In this document: in pieces, positions 46,301-55,180 of the stretch | Layout of the letters: the number at the start of each line of letters is the position of its first letter | Position numbering within the stretch: the stretch's first letter is position 1 | NCBI RefSeq assembly: GCF_041261205.1 | Contig: NZ_JBGCCH010000011.1 | Coordinates: forward strand, 186,001-250,000 | DNA length: 64,000 nucleotides | DNA from: Catenulispora sp. MAP5-51 | Lineage (GTDB): Bacteria > Actinomycetota > Actinomycetes > Streptomycetales > Catenulisporaceae | Direction: 5' to 3' | Notes under the pieces: generated by a model | Seen by the model: the letters and a program-made list of their open reading frames with translations, nothing else | What the model was told of the DNA's origin: nothing | Database searches by the model: none | Made by a program: the position numbers and the translations under genes

Positions 46301-47032
46301 ATGCGAAAGACGTCAGCACTCCTCGCGGCCGCGGGCATCGTCGCCGCCACCGCCGCCATGCCGGTCGCCGCGAACGCCGCGACCCCTGAACCCGCCGCGG
46401 CCGTCCCCGCCGCGTCGGCCGCCGTCCCGACCTTCGACTACCGCGACTGCCCGCAGCTGCCCGCCGGCGTCGACCCCGCCGAGTGGCGCTGCGAAGTCCT
46501 GGTCTCCGAGGGCACGGCCACCATCGGCGGCGCCGTGCTCCCGTTCGACTTCACCGCCGTCACCCACGCCGAGGGCCCGATGCCCGACGGCACCCCCGGC
46601 CAGGTCTTCGGCGGCTTCCGGGCCGCGCGCCTGCCGGTCCCGGGAGGCCAGTCCGGCGACGGCCACGGCCCGAAGCTGTGGATCCAGCCGCACCTGACCG
46701 CCGCCCCGGACTTCTACAGCCAGACCGGCGCGATGAGCCTCACCTTCCAGCTCACCGGCCCGCGCCTGGGCCGGGGCTGCTCGATCGGCACCGACGCGGC
46801 GCCGGTCCAGGTCGCGGCCGCGCGGGTCCCGGGCAGCACGAACTGGCTGTCGCAGGACCCGCCGATCATCACCTTCCAGGTGCTGGACCAGACCTTCTCC
46901 GCGCCGGAGGTGAGCGGCTGCGGCCGGGCGGCCGGGGAGCTGAACCGCCGCCTCGGCCTGCCTTCGCCGTCCGGCTCGAACCGGCTCAGCGCGACCGCGT
47001 TCTACTCCTTCAGGACCTACGACCAGCTCTAG
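46301..47032 (+). CDS. Secreted hypothetical protein
   Basis: Not recognised. 243 residues with a signal peptide (RKTSALLAAAGIVAATAAMP, cleavage near ANA) and an Ala/Pro-rich stretch after it. The mature domain has four cysteines (RDCPQLP, WRCEV, RGCSIG, SGCGRAAG), fitting two disulfides outside the cell, and beta-rich sequence such as AMSLTFQLTGPRLGRG. Small secreted proteins of this kind occur in many actinomycetes without a known role. ATG start; divergent from the SGNH hydrolase gene. Confidence 0.75.
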   Translation: MRKTSALLAAAGIVAATAAMPVAANAATPEPAAAVPAASAAVPTFDYRDCPQLPAGVDPAEWRCEVLVSEGTATIGGAVLPFDFTAVTHAEGPMPDGTPGQVFGGFRAARLPVPGGQSGDGHGPKLWIQPHLTAAPDFYSQTGAMSLTFQLTGPRLGRGCSIGTDAAPVQVAAARVPGSTNWLSQDPPIITFQVLDQTFSAPEVSGCGRAAGELNRRLGLPSPSGSNRLSATAFYSFRTYDQL

Positions 47033-47080
47033 AAACCCTTACCGGGCCTCAGCGCTCAAGCGCCTCAGCGCTCAGGCGGC

Positions 47081-47971
47081 TCAGCCGAGGTCCAGCGACG
47101 TCATCCCGAACGCCTTCCCGTGATCGACCTCGCGCACCGGCCCGGTGTACATCCGGGCCACCTCGAACGAGGGCTCCAGGCCCAGCGCGCCGACCATCGC
47201 CAGCGCCTCGCGGTTGGTATCCGGCACGTCGATCACGATGCGCGCCGCGCCGGTGCGGCCCGTCCCGCCGCGCCCGGTGAACCCCGGGTCGCCGGCGGCC
47301 CCGGCGACCAGCGCGTCCAGGATCACCTCGGCGTAGACGCGGGAGTCGGCGAACAGCGGGCCGACGCGGTGGCCGTCGTGGGCCGTGCGCAGCACGCCGT
47401 AGCCGACGAGCCGGCCGTCGACGATCAGGGCCCTGCCGACGTGCCCGGGGGCGGCGAACCACTCGCGCAGGAACACCGGGCGCGGCGCCGGGAAGCACAG
47501 CGCGTCGTAGTCGGCGACCTCGCCGAAGCCGGCCTGGGCCAGCGGCACCGCGGCCGCCGAACCCGAGCCGTCGGAGGTCAGGTCGCCGACGAAGCGCACG
47601 GTGCGGTGCGCGTCCGTGAAACCCGACTTCCGGTATTTGTCCTGCTGCGCCAGGACCCCGTCGAGGCCGACGGTGCGCGCGCCGGCCCGCGGCAGCGCCG
47701 CCTTCCACGTGGCCAGGCCGTGGCCGCGGCCGCGGAACTCCGGCTTGACCAGGTGCAGCCCGAGGAAGGAGAAGTCCTCGCCGTAGTTCACCACGGACAC
47801 CGCCGAGACCGGCTCGCCGCCGATCCGCCCGACGAAGAAGCCCTCGGGGTCCTGCGCCAGGAAGCAGGGGCCGTCGTGGTCTCCGGGGTTCCATCCCTCG
47901 TCGGCGCACCAGCCCTGGATGAGGGGCCAGTCGGCGAGGGACGCGCGCGTGATCTGCAGGCTGTCCGTCAT
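47081..47971 (-). CDS. Tandem GNAT acetyltransferase
   Basis: 296-residue protein with a full GNAT domain (residues about 5-140; ITRASLADWPLIQGWCADEG, LGLHLVKPEFRGRGHGLATW with the acetyl-CoA loop) and a second, degenerate GNAT-like domain (about 150-290; VGRALIVDGRLVGYGVLR, DTNREALAMVGALGLEP). This matches known proteins in which the C-terminal domain is a structural second copy. The substrate is unknown. ATG 47971 begins the folded part; the ribosome site is weak. Confidence 0.85.
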   Translation of the reverse strand: MTDSLQITRASLADWPLIQGWCADEGWNPGDHDGPCFLAQDPEGFFVGRIGGEPVSAVSVVNYGEDFSFLGLHLVKPEFRGRGHGLATWKAALPRAGARTVGLDGVLAQQDKYRKSGFTDAHRTVRFVGDLTSDGSGSAAAVPLAQAGFGEVADYDALCFPAPRPVFLREWFAAPGHVGRALIVDGRLVGYGVLRTAHDGHRVGPLFADSRVYAEVILDALVAGAAGDPGFTGRGGTGRTGAARIVIDVPDTNREALAMVGALGLEPSFEVARMYTGPVREVDHGKAFGMTSLDLG

Positions 47972-48056
47972 AGCAATATCTTTGCGTGCACCGGCCCGCC
48001 GCACCGGGTCCGACACGCGGGCCCCGGCCGGGCACCTCGGATGCCATGATGAGCCC

Positions 48057-48554
48057 ATGACCAACCCGTGGAACGCCCTCGTCACGCGCCTCGGCCGTCA
48101 GAAGTGGTTCGCGACCACCTTCAAGGGAGTGGCCCCGCACGTGGACCGCTTCCTGGGCCGGGTCACCGGCGGCCGGGTGTTCATGCTCACCGGTACCGGA
48201 CTGCCGACGCTGCTGCTGACCACCACCGGCCGCAAGTCCGGCCAGCAGCGCACCGTGCCGCTGCTGTACTCGCGCTACCAGGGCGCGCTGCTGGTGGTCG
48301 GCTCCAACTGGGGCCAGGAGCAGAACCCGGCGTGGGCGCTGAACCTGCTGGCGAGCCCGGAGGCGACGGTCGCGGTCCGCGGGGCGTCCGGTCCGGTCCA
48401 CGCGCGCGTCCTGGAGGGCGAGGAGCGCGAACTGGTCTGGAACACGATCCTGACGAAGACCTGGCCGGGCTATGAGAACTACGCCGAGCGCTCCGGCCGC
48501 CACATCAACATCTTCGCGCTGGAGCCGGTGAAGAAGACCACGGCCGCCGGATGA
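48057..48554 (+). CDS. Deazaflavin (F420)-dependent nitroreductase-like protein
   Basis: 165-residue split-barrel protein of the Ddn family, which uses the deazaflavin F420 to reduce quinones or nitro compounds. Family sequence: LLLTTTGRKSGQQRTVPLLY, VVGSNWGQEQNPAWALNLLA and WNTILTKTWPGYENYAERSG. ATG 48057; the following gene overlaps it by ATGA, so they form one transcription unit with the winged-helix gene and probably the lipoprotein gene. Other F420-type proteins also occur in the window (62441). Confidence 0.88.
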   Translation: MTNPWNALVTRLGRQKWFATTFKGVAPHVDRFLGRVTGGRVFMLTGTGLPTLLLTTTGRKSGQQRTVPLLYSRYQGALLVVGSNWGQEQNPAWALNLLASPEATVAVRGASGPVHARVLEGEERELVWNTILTKTWPGYENYAERSGRHINIFALEPVKKTTAAG

Positions 48555-49669
48555 GCGTCCGCACCCTGAGCGAGCGCGAACTCAACCGCGCCACGCTCGA
48601 CCGGCAGCTGCTGTTGCGGCGCTCGGAGATGGACGCGGCACAGGCCGTGGAACACCTGGTCGGCCTCCAGACGCAGATCCCGCCGAACCACTATGTGGCG
48701 CTGTGGTCGCGGTTGACGGACTTCGACCCGCAGGGGTTCTCCCAGCGTTTCCAGGACCGCGAGTTCGTCCGCATCAGCCTCCAGCGCTCGACGATCCACA
48801 CCGTGACCGCGCGGGACTGTCTACCCCTGCGCGGACTGCTCCAGCCGGTCCAGGAGCGCAGCCTCAAGGGCGCGTTCGGTAAGCGTCTGCAGGGCATCGA
48901 CCTGGCAGAGCTCGCACAGTGCGCACGAGAGTCCGCCGAGCAGGAGCCGTACACGCTCAACGACCTCGGCAAACTCCTGGCCGAGTCCTATCCCGGGCAC
49001 GACGTCCAGGCGCTCGCCGCGGCGGCGCGCAACAACCTCGCGCTGGTCCAGGTGACGCCGCGCGGGTTGTGGCAGCAGGGCGGACAGGCGAAGCACACTA
49101 CTGCGGAGCACTGGTTGGGAAACGCTAAGGCGGTTCCCGCTATGCAAGCCGAGGAGTTGGTCCTGCGCTATCTCACAGCGTTCGGACCGGCCTCGGTCAT
49201 GGACGCCCAGAGCTGGAGCGGGCTCACCGGTCTGCGCGAAGTGTTCGAGAAGCTCCGGGCGGACCTCGTGGTCTTCCAGAGCGAATCCGGCACCGAACTG
49301 TTCGACCTTCCGGACGCGCCACGCCCCGGAGAAGACGTGCCGGCCCCGGCACGGTTCCTCCCGGACTACGACAACGTCTTCATCGGGCACAAGGAACGCG
49401 GCCGCATCAACGACCCGCGGGTACCCAAGGAGAAGGTCTTCGCGGGCAACACGCCGATCTCCACGTTCACCGTCGACGGATGGATCCGCGGCGTGTGGAA
49501 GGTGGAGACGGACAGGAAGCGCACTACGGGGACCATGAACCTCACCCCTCTGGTGGCGGTCACCAAAGCTCAGCGCGCTGATCTGGAATCCGAGGGAGCC
49601 GGGTTGCTGGAATTCCTGGTACCCGGGGCGGATCATGATGTGCGATGGATTGAGGACGAGAACGGTTGA
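48551..49669 (+). CDS. Winged helix DNA-binding domain protein (HTH_42 / YcaQ-AlkX-like)
   Basis: 372-residue protein of the HTH_42 family. The N-terminal part (RTLSERELNRATLDRQLLLR, AAQAVEHLVGLQTQIPPNHY) and the later FLPDYDNVFIGHKERGRI and GNTPISTFTVDGWIRGVWKV are characteristic. Relatives include the DNA glycosylases YcaQ and AlkX, which remove alkylated or cross-linked bases, so a DNA repair role is possible but unproven. It overlaps the upstream Ddn-like gene by 4 bases. Normal length. Confidence 0.85.
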   Translation: MSVRTLSERELNRATLDRQLLLRRSEMDAAQAVEHLVGLQTQIPPNHYVALWSRLTDFDPQGFSQRFQDREFVRISLQRSTIHTVTARDCLPLRGLLQPVQERSLKGAFGKRLQGIDLAELAQCARESAEQEPYTLNDLGKLLAESYPGHDVQALAAAARNNLALVQVTPRGLWQQGGQAKHTTAEHWLGNAKAVPAMQAEELVLRYLTAFGPASVMDAQSWSGLTGLREVFEKLRADLVVFQSESGTELFDLPDAPRPGEDVPAPARFLPDYDNVFIGHKERGRINDPRVPKEKVFAGNTPISTFTVDGWIRGVWKVETDRKRTTGTMNLTPLVAVTKAQRADLESEGAGLLEFLVPGADHDVRWIEDENG

Positions 49670-49674
49670 ACCTT

Positions 49675-50397
49675 ATGAGAACGCGTACAGCGCTGTGCGC
49701 CGCGGCAGCCTCGGCTGTGCTGCTGCTCGCCGTGGCCGGCTGCGGCGGTTCGTCGGGGCCGAGCGCGGCGCTGGCGGCGGCGACGTCCGGCGCTGATACA
49801 GGCGGCGTGCCCGGAGCGCCGTCCGCTCCCGCGTCGGCCGCGTCGACGCCCTCACAGCCGTCGACACCGCCTCCGGCCTCCAGCACCCCCAGCGTCGATC
49901 CGGGGACGCTGCCGCAGACCAAGACCATGCCCACGGACACCGACCCGCAGTTCACCGCCGGCGTCAACGCCCTGTGGCAGGGCATCGTGGACGACAACCC
50001 GCAGGAGGCCATGCCGTTCTTCTTCCCGAAGAGCGCCTACCTCCAGGTGAAGGCCCTGTCCAACCCCGGGGCGGACTATGAGAACCGGCTCATCGGGTTC
50101 TACAAGCTCGACATCCACGCCGCGCACCGGCTGCTCGGCTCCGACGCCAAGGACGCGAAGCTGGTCGGGGTGAGCGTTCCGGCCCGGGCCGCGGAGTGGA
50201 TCCTGCCGGGCCAGGAGCAGAACAAACTGTCGTACTACCGCGTCTACGGATCGCGGCTGACCTACACCGAGGGCGGCAAGACCAAGTCCTTCGGGCTGTT
50301 CTCGCTGATCTCCTGGCGCGGGCAGTGGTACGTCGTGCACTTCGGCCCGAACCCGCGGCCCAAGCCGATCGGGGTCGTCTACCAGCCGCGCGGCTGA
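49675..50397 (+). CDS. Putative lipoprotein
   Basis: Function unknown. 240 residues with a lipoprotein signal (SAVLLLAVAGCGGSSG; lipobox Cys about 23), then a 70-residue Pro/Ser/Ala-rich tether. The folded part, about 140 residues, starts near DPQFTAGVNALWQGIVDDNP and ends in SWRGQWYVVHFGPNPRPKP. It should be anchored on the outer face of the membrane. ATG 49675 or TTG 49666 could be the start; the latter overlaps the previous stop. A hairpin (50473-50495) follows 75 bp downstream. Confidence 0.8.
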   Translation: MRTRTALCAAAASAVLLLAVAGCGGSSGPSAALAAATSGADTGGVPGAPSAPASAASTPSQPSTPPPASSTPSVDPGTLPQTKTMPTDTDPQFTAGVNALWQGIVDDNPQEAMPFFFPKSAYLQVKALSNPGADYENRLIGFYKLDIHAAHRLLGSDAKDAKLVGVSVPARAAEWILPGQEQNKLSYYRVYGSRLTYTEGGKTKSFGLFSLISWRGQWYVVHFGPNPRPKPIGVVYQPRG

Positions 50398-50472
50398 CGA
50401 ACAGCAGACCTGGGATGTATACGGCCGGTGACCATCCCTTGACGCTCATCTGACACCCGAGCCACGCCCTCA

Positions 50473-50495
50473 ACAGGCGCCGCGACGGCGCCTGT
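50473..50495. terminator. Hairpin between the lipoprotein and GGDEF-EAL genes
   Basis: ACAGGCGCCG-CGA-CGGCGCCTGT: 10 bp perfect arms, 3-base loop, 75 bp after the lipoprotein stop and 14 bp before the next ATG. It may terminate the upstream unit, or shape the short leader of the cyclic-di-GMP gene. Confidence 0.7.
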
Positions 50496-50509
50496 GACAG
50501 CTTTGAGGA

Positions 50510-53500
50510 ATGCGATCACCGTCGCTGCTGTCGGGCTGGCCAGGGCGCGAACGGCGCCTGCTCGGCATCCTGGCCGCCGCGCTCGTGGTGATCCTGGCTG
50601 TGTTCTTCCCCTCCCACGGCACCCTGCGCGATGTGGCGTGGTTCGCCATCGCCGGATGGACCACCGCGGCGATGGCGGTCGGGATCCGGGCCAACCGGCC
50701 GCCCTACGCGCACGCCTGGTACCTGCTGGCCCTGGCCGCCGGGCTGCTGACGGCCTCCAACCACACGGACTTCGCCTACGCGCGCCACACCCTGCCGAAC
50801 TTCGCGGACTGGCTCGGGCTGCTCGGCTACCCGCTGGCGCTGATCGGCCTGCGGCTGGTGATGAAGCACCGGCTGGTCGGCCGGGACTCGGCCGGGACCC
50901 TGGACGCGCTGATCGTGGTGTTCGCCGCGGCCTACGCGGCGTGGGTCTACCTGATCGTGCCGTACTACCAGGACAACGGAGAGCCCTGGGACTACCGGCT
51001 GATCGCCATCCTGGACCCGCTCGGCGACCTGCTGCTGCTGGGCATGCTGCTGCGGCTGCTCATCTCCTCCGGGCCGCGCAGCGCGGCGCTGTGGCTGCTC
51101 AGTGTCGGCGCCCTGTTCCAGACCGGGGCCGACCTCGTAGAGTCCTCGCTGCGCCTGAACTCCGCCAACTGGTTCAACTCCCACGCCGGCAATGTGGTGC
51201 TGGAGCTCTCCTGGCTGATGTTCGCGGCGCTGTGGGTGGCCGCGGCGATCGTGCCCTCGGCGCACGACCTGACCAGACCGGTGCGGGAGACGGCCCGCGA
51301 CGCGCTGCCGACCGCCTGGTCCCGGCCGCCCCGGATCGCCCCGCTGGTGCTTGCCGCGCTGGTGACGCCGACCATCAACGCCGTGGAACTGGCCGAGGGC
51401 GACCTGCCGACCGGCTGGGCCGGGCCGGTGATCGGGCTCGGGGTGTACCTGATGATCCTGGCGCGGGTCGCGGTGATGGTGCGCTCGCACCGGCAGGCGC
51501 TGGCGCGGGAGTCGATCCTGCTGACGGCCAGCGAGGGACTGGGCGTGGCCTCCGGGCGCGGGCAGGTGGCCGGGGCGCTGGCCGAGGGCGCGGCCGGGCT
51601 GTTCGCCGGGCGCAAGGCGGAGCACAAGGTGCTGGTGGCCGTGGACGGCACCGAGGGGGTGCGGGTGGCCGTCACCGGCGGCGTGAACGGCGGCTCCGGG
51701 TTCGGGCGGACCCACCCTCCGGCCGCGCTGCCGGATCCCGATTCCGCGCAGTGGCGCACGATGCTGAGCACGCTCTGCTCGGCCGCCGCCGTCCTCGCGG
51801 CGGCCGAGGACGAGCCGTACAGCGCCGTGACCTCCGGCGGGCTGAAGCGGCGCGAGCACTTCCACCCGGCAAACGTCATGCACACCGCCGACCTGCCGCC
51901 GCCGATGGCCAAGCGGCTGGGACCGCAGGTGCACACCAGCGTGGTGGCGCTGGACGGCACGGCCGGCGTGCTGGTCGTCGCGGCGGCTGAGGAGGACCTG
52001 GCGGTGCTCGGCGGGGCGCTGGAGATCCTGACCCGGCAGGCGTCCGCGGCGCTGGAGCGGATCGGGCTGAGCCAGGAGATCACCCGCCGGGACAGCGAGG
52101 CGTACTTCAGGGCGCTGGTGCAGAACACCTCGGACGCGATCCTGATCGTCGACACCGGGCTGGTGGTCCGCTACGCCTCGCCGTCCTCGACCCGGCTGTT
52201 CGGCGACCTGCCGCTGCGCGACCGGCCGCTGGGCGACGTGGTCGGCAAGGTCTACGCCGCCGAGGTCGCGGTGCGGGTCGGGGATCCGACGCCGCAGCCG
52301 CCGGTGAGCCGGGACTGGGAGATCGCGATCCCCGGCGGGGACCCGCACGAGGTCGAGGCGACCATCGCCGACCTGCGCGCCGAGCCGACGGTCGGCGGCT
52401 TCGTGCTGTCGCTGCACGACGTGACCACCGCGCGCGGGCTGGCGCGCACGCTGCAGCGGCACGCCTACCGCGACCCGCTCACCGACCTGCCGAACCGGCT
52501 GGCGTTCCTGCGCGGGCTGGAGGACGCGGTGGAGCTGGCCTCGCCGGCGGTGACGGTGAGCGTGATGCTGATGGACCTGGACCGGTTCCGGGAGATCAAC
52601 GACTTCCACGGCCGCGAGGCCGGGGACGAGGTGCTGCGGGACACCGCCGAGCGGATCAAGTCCCGGCTCGGGCCCGGCGACGTGCTGGCGCGCACCGGCG
52701 GCGACGAGTTCGCGGTGCTGGCCGTCCGGCGCGCCGACGAGGCCCCGATGCTGCCGGTCGGGATGCCCGGCGAGGACAAGCCCTTCTACGTCGGGCCGAT
52801 CGCCGTCACCACCTCCGGCGCCCTGGCCTCCTGCACGGCCGGGGCCAGCGGCGCCTCGCTGCTGGCCGACGCCGAGATGACCCTGCACGCCGCGCGCGGC
52901 GCCGGGCCCAACACCTGGCGCGAGTACGACCCGCGGCTGCGGGCCGACCTGGCGCGCAGCGCGGCCCGCCGCTCGGGACTGGACCGGGCCCTGGCCGAGG
53001 GCTCCTTCGAGCTCTACTACCAGCCGATCGTCTGGCTCGACGACGGCGACATCGGCGGCTTCGAGGCCCTGGTCCGCTGGCCGCAGCCGGACGGCACGAT
53101 CATCCCGCCGGACGAGTTCATCCCGCTGGCCGAGGCCACCGGCCAGATCCTGCCGCTGGGCCGCTGGATCCTGCGCACCGCCACCGAGCAGGCGGCGCGC
53201 TGGAACATCACCCGCCTGGCCCAGGGCGTGGCCCCGGTGAAGATCTCGGTGAACGTCTCGGCGCACCAGCTGCGCGACCCGGGCTTCCCCGACGAGGTCG
53301 GCAAGGCCCTCACCGACGCCGGCCTGGACCCGGCGTTCCTGATGGTGGAGGCCACGGAGAGCTCGCTGATCGACCGCGCCGGCACCGCCCTGGCCAACCT
53401 CAGGACCCTGACCCGGCGCGGCGTGGGCGTCTCCCTGGACGACTTCGGCACCGGCTACTCCTCGCTGTCCTACCTGCGGGACCTGCCGGTCAGCGCCCTG

Positions 53501-53869
53501 AAGATCGACAAGGCCTTCGTCGACGGCGTCCCCGACGAGCCGCGGCAGACCGCCCTGGTGAAGGGCATCATCGGCATCGCCAAGTCGCTGGCGCTGATGG
53601 TGGTCGCCGAGGGCGTGGAGACGGCGCAGCAACGCCGGGCCCTGGCCCGCATGGGCGCCGACCTGGGACAGGGGTACCTGTACGCGCGGCCGATGCGGGT
53701 CCGCCAGGCCACGGAGCTGATGCGCGCCGGACGCGTGAAGCTGCCGCGCGATGAAGGCGAGGAGGCGGACGAGGACGAGTTCGACGACGCGGGTGACGGG
53801 GCCGACGGGGCCGACGGGGCCGACGAGGGCGAGTCCGAGTCCGAGGACCGGAACGGGGTGGGCTGGTGA
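50510..53869 (+). CDS. Membrane PAS-GGDEF-EAL protein (cyclic-di-GMP turnover)
   Basis: 1119-residue membrane signalling protein. About eight to ten hydrophobic segments occupy residues 1-330. Then comes a possible GAF-like region (about 335-520), a PAS domain (about 525-640; AYFRALVQNTSDAILIVDTG), GGDEF (about 645-810; intact ARTGGDEFAVLAV) and EAL (about 825-1080; FEALVRW, VEATESSL, DDFGTGYSSLSYL, KIDKAFV). Both active sites look complete, so it may make and degrade cyclic-di-GMP, which in actinomycetes governs development. The C-terminus is strongly acidic. GAGGA lies directly against the ATG, so the true start may differ slightly. Overlaps the next GGDEF gene. Confidence 0.92.
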   Translation: MRSPSLLSGWPGRERRLLGILAAALVVILAVFFPSHGTLRDVAWFAIAGWTTAAMAVGIRANRPPYAHAWYLLALAAGLLTASNHTDFAYARHTLPNFADWLGLLGYPLALIGLRLVMKHRLVGRDSAGTLDALIVVFAAAYAAWVYLIVPYYQDNGEPWDYRLIAILDPLGDLLLLGMLLRLLISSGPRSAALWLLSVGALFQTGADLVESSLRLNSANWFNSHAGNVVLELSWLMFAALWVAAAIVPSAHDLTRPVRETARDALPTAWSRPPRIAPLVLAALVTPTINAVELAEGDLPTGWAGPVIGLGVYLMILARVAVMVRSHRQALARESILLTASEGLGVASGRGQVAGALAEGAAGLFAGRKAEHKVLVAVDGTEGVRVAVTGGVNGGSGFGRTHPPAALPDPDSAQWRTMLSTLCSAAAVLAAAEDEPYSAVTSGGLKRREHFHPANVMHTADLPPPMAKRLGPQVHTSVVALDGTAGVLVVAAAEEDLAVLGGALEILTRQASAALERIGLSQEITRRDSEAYFRALVQNTSDAILIVDTGLVVRYASPSSTRLFGDLPLRDRPLGDVVGKVYAAEVAVRVGDPTPQPPVSRDWEIAIPGGDPHEVEATIADLRAEPTVGGFVLSLHDVTTARGLARTLQRHAYRDPLTDLPNRLAFLRGLEDAVELASPAVTVSVMLMDLDRFREINDFHGREAGDEVLRDTAERIKSRLGPGDVLARTGGDEFAVLAVRRADEAPMLPVGMPGEDKPFYVGPIAVTTSGALASCTAGASGASLLADAEMTLHAARGAGPNTWREYDPRLRADLARSAARRSGLDRALAEGSFELYYQPIVWLDDGDIGGFEALVRWPQPDGTIIPPDEFIPLAEATGQILPLGRWILRTATEQAARWNITRLAQGVAPVKISVNVSAHQLRDPGFPDEVGKALTDAGLDPAFLMVEATESSLIDRAGTALANLRTLTRRGVGVSLDDFGTGYSSLSYLRDLPVSALKIDKAFVDGVPDEPRQTALVKGIIGIAKSLALMVVAEGVETAQQRRALARMGADLGQGYLYARPMRVRQATELMRAGRVKLPRDEGEEADEDEFDDAGDGADGADGADEGESESEDRNGVGW

Positions 53870-55179
53870 GCGGCGCGGGGCCGAGGAAGCCCGAGGACGG
53901 GGCCGGGGACGGCGTGGGTTCGCGGTCCCGAGCCCCCGGGCGCGCGGCGGAGCAGCAGTCTGAAGACTCGCACGTCTCGCCCGACTCGCCGAAGTACCCA
54001 TCCGCACCGCGCCTCATAGCCCCCGCGCAGCCGCCGCAGCTGGCCGCATCGAACCGCTTCCCCAAGGACCCCTCCTCCCCCGCGATCCGCCATCGCCGCT
54101 TACGGCGTCCGCACCCGCGGCACCTGTCCGTGACCTCCGTCTGGGAGCACAGCGAGGTGGAGCACCGGCGCTTCGCCACTCGCTTCGCCGGGCAGCTGCT
54201 GCTCATCGGTGCCGGGCTCGGTGCGTTCCTGACGCTCGTGCTCGGGGTGCAGGGCGGCATCTTCTCCGCCGGGTGGGTCGTGTTCCTCGGCGCGTGCGCC
54301 ATCGCGGCCGTGTGGGGGCTGGTGTTCGTGCTGCTGCCGATACCGGCGCCGGATCCGGTGTTGCGGGCGACACCCGCGGCGGCGGCGCTGCTGATCACGG
54401 TCACGCTCGCGTCGAACCACAGCAACGCCGCCGACGGCATGCTGCTGCTCGTGTGGCCGTTGTTGTTCGCCGCGTATCTGCTGCCGCGGCGGACCGCTTA
54501 CTGGACGCTGGCCATCGTCGTCGGGTGCCTCACGGTCATCCTGGCCGAGGGGTCCGGGCCGGGACGGTTCGAGGCCTGGGTGGAGACCGCCACCTCGCTG
54601 GCGCTCACGCTGGTGGTGATCCTGCGGGTGCGGGGGCAGGCCGACCGGCTCAAGGCGGCGCTGGCCGAGCAGGCCAGCACCGATCCGCTGACCGGGCTGA
54701 GCAACCGGCGGGCGTTCGACGCGGCGTTGGAGCGCGAGGTCGCGCGGCAGCGGCGGACGCGCGCGCCGTTGTCGCTGCTGGCGGTGGACGTCGACCACTT
54801 CAAGAAGATCAACGACACCTGGGGGCACGCCGCCGGCGACGACACCCTGGCCGCGCTCGGCGACCTGCTCCCACGCCTGGTGCGGGCCAGCGACACCGTC
54901 AGCCGGGTCGGCGGCGAGGAGTTCGGCGTGCTGCTCCCCGACTGCACAGCGCCGCAGGCCAGGGCGCGCGCCGACGCCCTGCGCGCCGAGGTCTGGGCCG
55001 CCTCGCGCGGCTGGACGCATCCGGTGACCGTCAGCGTGGGCGTGGCCACCGTGCCGGACTCCGCCGAGGCGCTGGACGACCTCGTCGTCGCCGCCGACAT
55101 GGCGCTGTACGCGGCCAAGGAGTCCGGCCGGGACCGGGTGCGGGTGGCGCCGAAGCGGCGGCGGGAGGACGTGCCCTGA
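53866..55179 (+). CDS. Membrane diguanylate cyclase
   Basis: 437-residue protein. A disordered, charged N-terminus of about 100 residues is followed by six hydrophobic segments (about 105-265) and a GGDEF domain (about 270-430) with the active-site sequence RVGGEEF and the substrate region DVDHFKKINDTWGHAAGDD. It should synthesise cyclic-di-GMP at the membrane; there is no EAL domain. GTG start overlaps the previous gene (GTGA). Leu79 is encoded by TTA (54100-54102), the rare codon that in Streptomyces makes translation depend on bldA tRNA. No other TTA was noticed in genes of this window. Confidence 0.92.
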   Translation: MSGAGPRKPEDGAGDGVGSRSRAPGRAAEQQSEDSHVSPDSPKYPSAPRLIAPAQPPQLAASNRFPKDPSSPAIRHRRLRRPHPRHLSVTSVWEHSEVEHRRFATRFAGQLLLIGAGLGAFLTLVLGVQGGIFSAGWVVFLGACAIAAVWGLVFVLLPIPAPDPVLRATPAAAALLITVTLASNHSNAADGMLLLVWPLLFAAYLLPRRTAYWTLAIVVGCLTVILAEGSGPGRFEAWVETATSLALTLVVILRVRGQADRLKAALAEQASTDPLTGLSNRRAFDAALEREVARQRRTRAPLSLLAVDVDHFKKINDTWGHAAGDDTLAALGDLLPRLVRASDTVSRVGGEEFGVLLPDCTAPQARARADALRAEVWAASRGWTHPVTVSVGVATVPDSAEALDDLVVAADMALYAAKESGRDRVRVAPKRRREDVP

Positions 55180-55180
55180 G

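Noticed and set aside
50516-54007. A minus-strand open frame of more than 1100 codons opposite the GGDEF-EAL gene
   Set aside because: Composition (His, Gln, Arg, Gly-rich) and lack of motifs show it to be a shadow of the real plus-strand gene with intact GGDEF and EAL signatures.
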